Shown piece after piece: positions 1 through 4,595 of a stretch of DNA of 5,445 bases. The position numbers and the translations under genes were made by a program. Below the pieces are notes generated by a model, which worked only from the letters and a program-made list of their open reading frames with translations, had not been told where the DNA came from and did not search any database. This stretch comes from Dehalococcoidales bacterium (GTDB lineage Bacteria > Chloroflexota > Dehalococcoidia > Dehalococcoidales > JAQTVP01), in NCBI GenBank assembly GCA_028707015.1, contig JAQTVP010000113.1:1-5445 (forward strand). The letters run 5' to 3'. Position 1 is the first letter of the stretch. Each line of letters opens with the position of its first letter.

Positions 1-41
1 CTCATTATTATTAGCAGGGGGATTCTCTGCTGAGGTATCTG
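1..41. other. Left-edge non-coding stretch with a short hairpin
   Basis: This stretch lies downstream of the leftward transglutaminase-like gene. It holds a 5-bp inverted repeat, AGCAG at 13-17 and CTGCT at 27-31, with a 9-nt loop. In the leftward direction no T-run follows, so it is not a convincing terminator. No gene can be assigned before the window edge. Confidence 0.3.
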
Positions 42-1019
42 TTATCTATTTTTTACCCATGCGATAAATTCTTCTGTGTTATAAAACTCCTCGTGAATAT
101 CTTCTGAAAATACTTTAATTATTTTTGCCCCAGGCATCTCCCTTTGCCAGTGATACAACCAATTGTTGACAGCGGTTGAAACGTTGCTACTTTCTAACGA
201 TCCGAATTGACTTGTATAATAATTACCGGCCGGGTCAAGAATAGTAAGATTACCATCTTGAACTGGGAAAGCTACGGCCAAATGCCCTGATTCTTCAGAA
301 CGGATTCCTATAACCCAAATTGTATATTCTCCCTTATTATAATTAAGCAACATACTTGCGAGTAGTATGGCCATATCCTCACAGTCACCATGCTTGTCTT
401 CAAGAGTCTCCTCAGGCATTCGCCAATATTCTTCCCCCCATATTATTTTCCCGGATATGTATTCTGGAAGTAGAGGTGTATAACTGTCGTAAGAGTAGGT
501 TACGTTGGTTACTATCCATTGATATAATTTTTCACAATCTTTCCAATAGTCGTTTACGTCTCCAGAATAACCGCCAGTAATTTCCAATACTTTAGCCGAG
601 ACAGATGAATTATTTGGGGTGATGAAACTTTGTTCATCTTCCTGTGTTAGGGCTAGCCTGGAGTTAATTTCCTGTTTCAAACTAGCATACTGATTTAACA
701 TTGTACTATTATTAGTTTTTTCAGTTTCCAATTGTTTCTCAGCCGTATCTAGTGTAATCTCAATAACAGATAGTTGTGCCTGAATATCAATTAATTGACT
801 TTCAGTATTAATTAACTGCATCTGTGTAGTATTTAACAAGGTTTTAGTATTATTAAGGTTTTCCTCACTAGCTTCTAATGTAAGTGTAGATTGAGATAAT
901 TGTATACTGGTATCGCTCAATTTCTTCTTAGTGAGGTAATAATTATACCAACCGATAGTAGCGACACTAATAGATATAAGTATAACCACAATAGATATTA
1001 GTTTTAAAATTCTATTCAT
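42..1019 (-). CDS. Membrane-anchored coiled-coil protein with transglutaminase-like domain
   Basis: The 325-residue protein has three parts. A basic N-terminus and one hydrophobic helix (about residues 7-24) look like a signal anchor. Residues 34-125 are rich in Leu, Gln, Thr and Asn with heptad-like spacing and look like a coiled coil. Residues 140-325 resemble the transglutaminase-like cysteine hydrolase fold. The probable catalytic triad is Cys213 in HGDCEDMA, His246 in SGHLAVAF and Asp262 in ILDPAGNYY, the usual order and spacing for the superfamily. Members act as proteases, peptide amidases or crosslinkers, so the substrate cannot be named. The anchor topology suggests that the catalytic domain faces outward. 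The ATG at 1019 follows AGGGA (1027-1031) by 7 nt. The gene is transcribed divergently from the AhpD-like gene and looks like a single-gene unit. The superfamily call is firm; the function is unknown. Confidence 0.85.
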   Translation of the reverse strand: MNRILKLISIVVILISISVATIGWYNYYLTKKKLSDTSIQLSQSTLTLEASEENLNNTKTLLNTTQMQLINTESQLIDIQAQLSVIEITLDTAEKQLETEKTNNSTMLNQYASLKQEINSRLALTQEDEQSFITPNNSSVSAKVLEITGGYSGDVNDYWKDCEKLYQWIVTNVTYSYDSYTPLLPEYISGKIIWGEEYWRMPEETLEDKHGDCEDMAILLASMLLNYNKGEYTIWVIGIRSEESGHLAVAFPVQDGNLTILDPAGNYYTSQFGSLESSNVSTAVNNWLYHWQREMPGAKIIKVFSEDIHEEFYNTEEFIAWVKNR

Positions 1020-1081
1020 ACAAATTTCCCTATATTTACTTTTAGTACTCTTTTAATCAAATGCTGAAGCGTTCAATTTAC

Positions 1082-1111
1082 ATTATATGAAGTCATTTAC
1101 TGGCAGGTAAA
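1082..1111 (-). promoter_or_regulatory. Candidate sigma70-type promoter of the transglutaminase-like gene
   Basis: Read leftward, a perfect TATAAT lies at 1087-1082. A weak -35 (TTTACC, 1111-1106, 4 of 6 matches) lies 18 bp upstream, inside the inverted repeat at 1094-1113. The expected transcript would carry a 5' leader of roughly 55 nt before the ATG at 1019. This is inferred from motif match only. Confidence 0.5.
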
Positions 1112-1113
1112 TG
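1094..1113. promoter_or_regulatory. Inverted repeat overlapping the -35 region (candidate operator)
   Basis: Perfect 7-bp arms CATTTAC (1094-1100) and GTAAATG (1107-1113) flank a 6-bp centre. The dyad covers the -35 and part of the spacer of the leftward promoter, which is where a repressor or activator dimer would be expected. No regulator is recognised, and chance occurrence in AT-rich DNA cannot be excluded. Confidence 0.4.
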
Positions 1114-1190
1114 AGAGAAGCGATCGTTGAGAATAAATTATCTCTTCAATAAAACATTCTTTTAACATTATGTTAGAAAGTATTTTACAC

Positions 1191-1268
1191 TATCAGTAGG
1201 TTCTTTTCTAGCTTTAATGAGTATAAAGTGACATAACATATATAGTGCGACTCATTTTACTACTGATA
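1191..1268. repeat. Nested inverted repeats in intergenic DNA
   Basis: The outer arms are TATCAGTAG (1191-1199) and CTACTGATA (1260-1268), a perfect 9-bp match. The inner arms are AATGAGT (1216-1222) and ACTCATT (1250-1256), a perfect 7-bp match. If transcribed, they could form a two-part stem with an asymmetric bulge (16 nt left, 3 nt right) and a 27-nt loop. This may be a structured RNA, a protein-binding region or chance. Confidence 0.3.
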
Positions 1269-1299
1269 ATAATGTTTACATAATAACAAGAACTTGCAA

Positions 1300-1321
1300 A
1301 ACGTTACGTTGAAAATTTTCA
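1300..1321. promoter_or_regulatory. Adjoining palindromes upstream of the AhpD-like promoter
   Basis: AACGT-T-ACGTT (1300-1310) is a perfect 11-bp palindrome. It shares its last base with a perfect 12-bp palindrome TGAAAATTTTCA (1310-1321). The pair ends 23 bp upstream of the -35 box of the AhpD-like gene, a position suited to an activator or upstream operator. The cognate regulator is unknown. Confidence 0.4.
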
Positions 1322-1344
1322 GCATATATTTTCTATTCACTTTT

Positions 1345-1373
1345 TTGACATATACTTCATATATTTATATATT
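1345..1373 (+). promoter_or_regulatory. Sigma70-type promoter of the AhpD-like gene
   Basis: A perfect -35 box TTGACA (1345-1350) is followed by a 17-bp spacer and a -10 box TATATT (1368-1373). Transcription would start near 1380, leaving a leader of about 35 nt before the ATG at 1416. This is the strongest promoter match in the window. Confidence 0.7.
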
Positions 1374-1415
1374 TATAAAATTATCAACTATTATTAAATA
1401 ATGAGGTGAAATAAA

Positions 1416-1772
1416 ATGGCTGCTAATCCGAGAGAAATACTGAATGACCTAAAAAAAGGGTCAGTAAAAATGGCAAAAGCTCATCCTGAATGTTCAAAAG
1501 CTTTTAATGAGCTGGGTAAATCTGCTCTACAAAAAGGAGCATTGGATACAAAAACAAAAGAACTTATTGCCGCTGCGCTTGGAGTTGCTGCACGTTGTGA
1601 TTATTGTATTGTCCATCATGTTTATGAATCATTTAAAGCTGGAGCAACTCGCCAAGAACTGCTCGAGACAGCGTGTGTTGCTACTTTTATGGGAGGAGGT
1701 CCTAATTTAACCTATAGTTCTACATTATTCATAGACGCTATTGATGAATTCGCCAAGGATTTTGACAGATAA
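1416..1772 (+). CDS. AhpD-like / carboxymuconolactone decarboxylase family protein
   Basis: This 118-residue protein has the length of a single-domain carboxymuconolactone decarboxylase (CMD) family member. The sequence shows a CxxC pair, Cys61 and Cys64 (ARCDYCIVHH), with Glu49 twelve residues before the first cysteine and His68 four after the second. The Glu/Cys/Cys/His spacing matches the active site of AhpD, the thiol-disulfide protein that serves peroxiredoxin in Mycobacterium. A GGGPN motif lies at about 93-97, as in many small AhpD-like proteins. A redox or peroxide-reductase role is therefore more likely than lactone decarboxylation, but no peroxiredoxin gene lies nearby and the partner is unknown. 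The ATG is preceded by GAGGTGA (1403-1409) at 6 nt, and a good promoter lies upstream. It is the only plus-strand gene here and appears monocistronic. Confidence 0.9.
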   Translation: MAANPREILNDLKKGSVKMAKAHPECSKAFNELGKSALQKGALDTKTKELIAAALGVAARCDYCIVHHVYESFKAGATRQELLETACVATFMGGGPNLTYSSTLFIDAIDEFAKDFDR

Positions 1773-1784
1773 CAATATTGATAT

Positions 1785-1862
1785 CATAAGTTTTATGGAT
1801 TATTCTTGATTTTTTAGGAGTATTGTTTCCATCATATTTTTTTAATGGCATTCTAAAAAATT
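1785..1862. terminator. Possible bidirectional terminator between convergent genes
   Basis: The 106-bp gap between two convergent genes has a perfect 9-bp inverted repeat, ATTTTTTAG (1809-1817) and CTAAAAAAT (1853-1861). Each transcript therefore meets a run of six U soon after its stop codon: about 38 nt after the AhpD-like gene and about 19 nt after the small minus-strand gene. The stems available just before these tracts are short and AU-rich, so intrinsic termination is only a possibility. Confidence 0.3.
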
Positions 1863-1878
1863 CAATCAATCTACGAGG

Positions 1879-2103
1879 CTATTCGTCTTCCATTGCGATG
1901 GGTTCATCATTTTGTTGATATACTTCAGCATTTCGTTTTGATAAAACATCAATTCGTCCTAATTCGACTTGCTGTAATATAGTGCGATATAACCGGCCAA
2001 TTCTTTCGCCATACTGCTCTGCTGACCCTGCAGTACTCAATTTATCCATTACTGTTACTGTCAGGTCTCTGGCAATTCCCATTATACTTTCTTTAGGCAT
2101 CAT
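1879..2103 (-). CDS. Small conserved-looking protein of unknown function, downstream of hflX
   Basis: I do not recognise this 74-residue protein. It looks largely helical. Residues 9-55 mix hydrophobic and charged residues in an amphipathic pattern (including GERIGRLYRTILQQVELG), and the tail is acidic (DEPIAMEDE). There is no signal peptide, membrane helix, cysteine pair or zinc motif. Coding status is supported by a strong ribosome binding site, GGGAGG (2107-2112), and a good fit to the gap between the neighbours. Two ATG codons are adjacent: the first (2103) is 3 nt from the binding site and the second (2100) is 6 nt away, so the true protein may be 73 residues. It lies 54 bp after hflX on the same strand, with a promoter-like motif in the gap. 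Size and position recall hfq near miaA-hflX in other bacteria, but no Sm motif is visible. Confidence 0.7.
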   Translation of the reverse strand: MMPKESIMGIARDLTVTVMDKLSTAGSAEQYGERIGRLYRTILQQVELGRIDVLSKRNAEVYQQNDEPIAMEDE

Positions 2104-2124
2104 GTTCCTCCCTTTTAAATGCTT

Positions 2125-2140
2125 AATATATTATGTCAAT
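2125..2140 (-). promoter_or_regulatory. Copy 1 of the 16-bp motif: candidate extended -10 promoter
   Basis: Read leftward the motif is ATTGACATAATATATT. It contains TGA-CATAAT, an extended -10 (TGn plus a 5-of-6 match to TATAAT). A start about 7 nt further on would leave a leader of about 20 nt before the small gene's ATG, with the ribosome binding site inside it. The motif is also part of a perfect AATATATT-N5-AATATATT dyad (2125-2145). No good -35 is visible. Confidence 0.4.
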
Positions 2141-2157
2141 ATATTCTAAAAAGCGTT

Positions 2158-3297
2158 CTATTTAAGTGTCTGGTAAATGTTTTCCATAAGTTTAGTTAGA
2201 CCCCAATTCTTCTCTGCTGATACTAATACTGTATTTTTCTGTATTTCCCCTTCACCAGAAAAATATTTTATGGCTTTTTCTTCATCCCAAGTCTTTTCAC
2301 TATCAAGTAGTAAATCAATTTTGTTTAATACTGTAATTCGGGGCTTATCTGTAAGATTCAGGTCCGTAAGTATATTTTCTACTGTCTGGCACTGCTCTGG
2401 TGCATTAGGTGAAGTTAAATCAACTACGTGCAGTAAAATGTTGGCTTCATTTAGTTCTTCAAGTGTTGCTCTGAATGCTGTTACAATTGCTGGAGGCAAT
2501 TTCTGAATAAAACCAACAGTATCAGTTAATAAAATCCTAGTTTTATTAGGTAGCATTAATTGTCTGGTAGTTAGATCCAGAGTGGCAAACAGCTTATCCT
2601 CAACAAAAACATCGGTATGGCTGAGAGCATTCAATAATGTGCTTTTACCGGCGTTAGTATAGCCAACCAAAGCTACTATCGGAATACCACTTTTTTGGCG
2701 TTGCTGACGGTATAACATACGGCGTTTCCTAACTTCATCAATCTGTTTCTGTAATCGCTGTATTTTCTGACGGATAATACGCCTGTCAGTTTCTAATTGT
2801 GATTCACCTGGTCCACGTGTACCAATACCTCCACCAAGTCTTTCCAAATGACTCCACTGTCCGGTAAGACGAGGTAAGAGATACTGATGCTGTGCTAATT
2901 CTACCTGTAATTGTCCTTCACGGGAGTGAGCTCGTTTAGCGAATATATCTAAGATTAGAGCAGCCCGATCAATAATTTTTACACCGAGAGTTTTTTCTAG
3001 ATTTCTTTGTTGCAATGGTGAAAGTTCATCATTAAATATAACTACATCATAATTTAAGCTATTTTTAAAGAAAAGTAGCTTATCCAGTTTACCTTTACCT
3101 AAATAGTGTGTTTTTGAAGGAATAGCCAACCTTTGGATAAATTTCCCGACTACATCAGCACCTGCTGTATCGGCTAACTGAGCCAGTTCTTCTATAGAAT
3201 TTTCTACTAACCAATTATCAGCATTTCCCTTAATAGCTACTGCTACCAGGTATGCTCGTTCAGGTGCTGCATGGGTTAATATAGATCCTTTTGCTAT
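2158..3297 (-). CDS. hflX: GTPase HflX, with an apparent AUA start codon
   Basis: HflX is a ribosome-associated GTPase that binds 50S subunits and splits stalled or stressed 70S ribosomes. The protein has the N-terminal HflX domain (ERAYLVAVAIKG, then YLGKGKLDKL and FNDELSPLQQRNLE), the glycine-rich GGGIGTRGPGESQLETDRR linker and the G domain. Counting from the internal TTG codon at 3129, G1 is GYTNAGKST (156-164), G2 lies in ATLDLTTRQ, G3 is DTVGF (203-207), G4 is NKID (269-272) and G5 is SAEKN. The frame stays open upstream of that TTG to a stop at 3307-3309, and the extra 56 residues match the family N-terminus, so the TTG is not the true start. There is no ATG, GTG or TTG in the extension. 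AUA at 3295-3297 is 5 nt after GAGGG and gives 379 residues. CTG at 3247-3249 is an alternative without a ribosome binding site. Product identity is certain; the start is inferred. Confidence 0.93.
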   Translation of the reverse strand: MAKGSILTHAAPERAYLVAVAIKGNADNWLVENSIEELAQLADTAGADVVGKFIQRLAIPSKTHYLGKGKLDKLLFFKNSLNYDVVIFNDELSPLQQRNLEKTLGVKIIDRAALILDIFAKRAHSREGQLQVELAQHQYLLPRLTGQWSHLERLGGGIGTRGPGESQLETDRRIIRQKIQRLQKQIDEVRKRRMLYRQQRQKSGIPIVALVGYTNAGKSTLLNALSHTDVFVEDKLFATLDLTTRQLMLPNKTRILLTDTVGFIQKLPPAIVTAFRATLEELNEANILLHVVDLTSPNAPEQCQTVENILTDLNLTDKPRITVLNKIDLLLDSEKTWDEEKAIKYFSGEGEIQKNTVLVSAEKNWGLTKLMENIYQTLK

Positions 3298-3302
3298 GAT
3301 AT

Positions 3303-3308
3303 CCCTCT
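3303..3308 (-). promoter_or_regulatory. Shine-Dalgarno site that sets the hflX start
   Basis: Read leftward this is AGAGGG. The GAGGG core (3303-3307) is 5 nt before the AUA at 3297-3295 and only 2 nt before the AUC at 3300-3298, which favours AUA. It overlaps the in-frame stop that closes the hflX frame, so initiation cannot lie further upstream in this frame. Confidence 0.6.
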
Positions 3309-3325
3309 ATTTTTTTATTACTATA

Positions 3326-3341
3326 AATATATTATGTCAAT
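3326..3341 (-). promoter_or_regulatory. Copy 2 of the 16-bp motif: candidate extended -10 promoter for hflX
   Basis: This is identical over 16 bp to the copy at 2125-2140 and overlaps the dapL stop codon by one base. The extended -10 (TGA-CATAAT, -10 at 3336-3331) would start transcripts near 3324, about 27 nt before the proposed AUA. It could give hflX its own transcript in addition to read-through from dapL. No good -35 is visible. Confidence 0.4.
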
Positions 3342-4528
3342 TAACTTTTTGATTTAAATTTATTTCTAGTATCGCGCCATTGTGATAGCCGGGAAAGACC
3401 TTTCACTAGTCCTGCGTCAGGAATAGTTAATGACAATCGTACATAACCCTCACCATTTTTACCATAGCCTATTCCAGGCGTAACTACAACTCCAACCTGT
3501 TCCAATAAATTATTAGCAAATTCTGCTGAGGTATAACCTTCAGGAATCTCTGCCCAAACATATAGGCTTGCTTTTGACGGTTCAGCTTTAAGACCAATAT
3601 TATTTAAAATATCAACAACCAAATCACGTCGCCGTTGGTAAATGACATTATGTTGCTGAATACAATCCTGTGGACCGTTTAAAGCTTCAATAGCAGCATA
3701 TTGAATAGCTTTTGGAATACCTGAATCTAGATTAGACTTTATTTTCTTTAAGGCAGTAATTATCTCAGCGTTTCCCACAACCATTCCGATACGCCACCCA
3801 GCCATATTATAACTTTTCGATAATGAGTGGAATTCAACTCCTGTCTCCTTAGCTTTTTCCGCCTGCATCAGGCTAACTGGCCGATAATTATCAAAAGCAA
3901 CTTCAGTATATGGTGCATCATGACAAATAGCTATATTATTTTTTTGAGCAAATTCAGTCACTTTATTAAAAAATTCAAGGTTTGCTACGGCACCGGTAGG
4001 ATTATTGGGATAGTTTATCCATAAATATTTTGTTTTTTTCAAAATATCTTTGGGAATTATATCTAACTGTGGAAGATAATATTTTTCCTTTGTGAGAGGC
4101 ATAAAATAAGGTGTCCCGCCAAATAATAGAGTGCTGATTGAATAAACAGGATAACCTGGATCCGGTAAAAGCACAATATCTCCGGGATCAACCAGGCATA
4201 GAGCAATATGAGCAATTCCTTCTTTAGAGCCAATTAGTGGTAATACTTCTTTTTCAGGATCAAGATTAACATTAAAACGTTTTTTATACCATTCGGCAAT
4301 AGTTTTGCGTAATTCAGATAAACCATTTGATTCAGGATAGTGATGATTATCGGGGTTCTGTGCTGCCTGACAAAGCCTGTCTAATATATGCGCAGGTGTC
4401 GGGATGTCAGGATCACCAATTGCGAAGCTAATTATTTCTTCACCCCGGGCTCTTTTTTCAGCTATGTTTTTTAAAATTTCCACAAAAAGATACGGCTGTA
4501 TATGTTCCATTCGTTTAGCCATTCTCAT
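3341..4528 (-). CDS. dapL: LL-diaminopimelate aminotransferase (class I/II PLP aminotransferase)
   Basis: DapL converts tetrahydrodipicolinate plus glutamate directly to LL-diaminopimelate and 2-oxoglutarate, bypassing the succinylase or acetylase steps of lysine synthesis. The 395-residue protein is a complete fold-type I aminotransferase. Landmarks are FAIGDPDIPTP (35-45), SKEG (101-104), NYPNNPTGA (172-180), Asp204 in CHDAPY contacting the PLP ring nitrogen, the Schiff-base Lys238 in SLSKSYN, Arg246 in GWRIG for the cofactor phosphate, and Arg364 in GYVRLSL for the substrate carboxylate. The N-terminus (AKRMEHIQPYLFVEI) and SKSYNMAGWRIGM closely resemble Dehalococcoides DapL as I remember it. 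Some relatives are annotated simply as aspartate aminotransferase. The ATG at 4528 lies 8 nt after GAGGTG (4537-4542), better than the ATG at 4522. It lies 67 bp after miaA and about 43 bp before the proposed hflX start on the same strand, probably in one operon. Confidence 0.88.
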   Translation of the reverse strand: MRMAKRMEHIQPYLFVEILKNIAEKRARGEEIISFAIGDPDIPTPAHILDRLCQAAQNPDNHHYPESNGLSELRKTIAEWYKKRFNVNLDPEKEVLPLIGSKEGIAHIALCLVDPGDIVLLPDPGYPVYSISTLLFGGTPYFMPLTKEKYYLPQLDIIPKDILKKTKYLWINYPNNPTGAVANLEFFNKVTEFAQKNNIAICHDAPYTEVAFDNYRPVSLMQAEKAKETGVEFHSLSKSYNMAGWRIGMVVGNAEIITALKKIKSNLDSGIPKAIQYAAIEALNGPQDCIQQHNVIYQRRRDLVVDILNNIGLKAEPSKASLYVWAEIPEGYTSAEFANNLLEQVGVVVTPGIGYGKNGEGYVRLSLTIPDAGLVKGLSRLSQWRDTRNKFKSKS

Positions 4529-4595
4529 TTAAATAACACCTCATTCCATATTTTAAAGATAATAGCAGGAAAAAACCATAAATAATTTTATATTT

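Larger units (their letters stand above)
1020..1415. other. 396-bp divergent intergenic region rich in palindromes
   Basis: I see no coding potential on either strand here. The region holds the leader and promoter of the leftward transglutaminase-like gene and the promoter and ribosome binding site of the rightward AhpD-like gene. Between them are several short dyads: a 13-bp palindrome TAACAT-T-ATGTTA at 1163-1175, a nested pair of inverted repeats at 1191-1268, and adjoining palindromes at 1300-1310 and 1310-1321. A weak match to the 16-bp motif found beside hflX lies at 1229-1242 on the plus strand (12 of 14 positions). Confidence 0.6.

Noticed and set aside
1..60. Frameshifted C-terminal extension of the transglutaminase-like protein across an A6 run
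   Set aside because: One alternative frame beyond the stop reads like a disordered tail, but the slip needed to reach it meets a stop immediately, and the other slip ends within 20 codons.
356..580. 74-codon plus-strand open frame inside the transglutaminase-like gene
   Set aside because: It is antisense to a well-supported domain that includes the catalytic Cys block, has no recognisable protein features and is best read as a shadow frame.
1507..1710. 67-codon plus-strand open frame inside the AhpD-like gene
   Set aside because: It is an alternative frame of a gene with intact family motifs, and its low-complexity Leu/Val-rich translation is typical of a frame shadow.
1879..2103. The small hflX-linked protein as a divergent Hfq
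   Set aside because: Size and neighbourhood fit, but no Sm1/Sm2 pattern (such as a YKHA-like block) and no beta-rich character are visible; it looks helical.
2111..2139. TTGACA at 2134-2139 as a -35 box with a -10 near 2112-2117
   Set aside because: The -10 would be a poor TAAAAG, and transcription would begin at about the ATG, leaving the strong ribosome binding site untranscribed.
2177..2506. 109-codon plus-strand open frame antisense to hflX
   Set aside because: It lies opposite the conserved G domain of HflX, and its Ser/Phe-rich translation is typical of antisense frames.
3127..3129. TTG at 3129 as the start of hflX
   Set aside because: The upstream in-frame codons encode the conserved HflX N-terminal segment, and the only purine-rich stretch before this TTG directly abuts it with no spacing.
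3827..4024. 65-codon plus-strand open frame antisense to dapL
   Set aside because: It lies opposite the PLP-binding core of DapL and has no features of its own.
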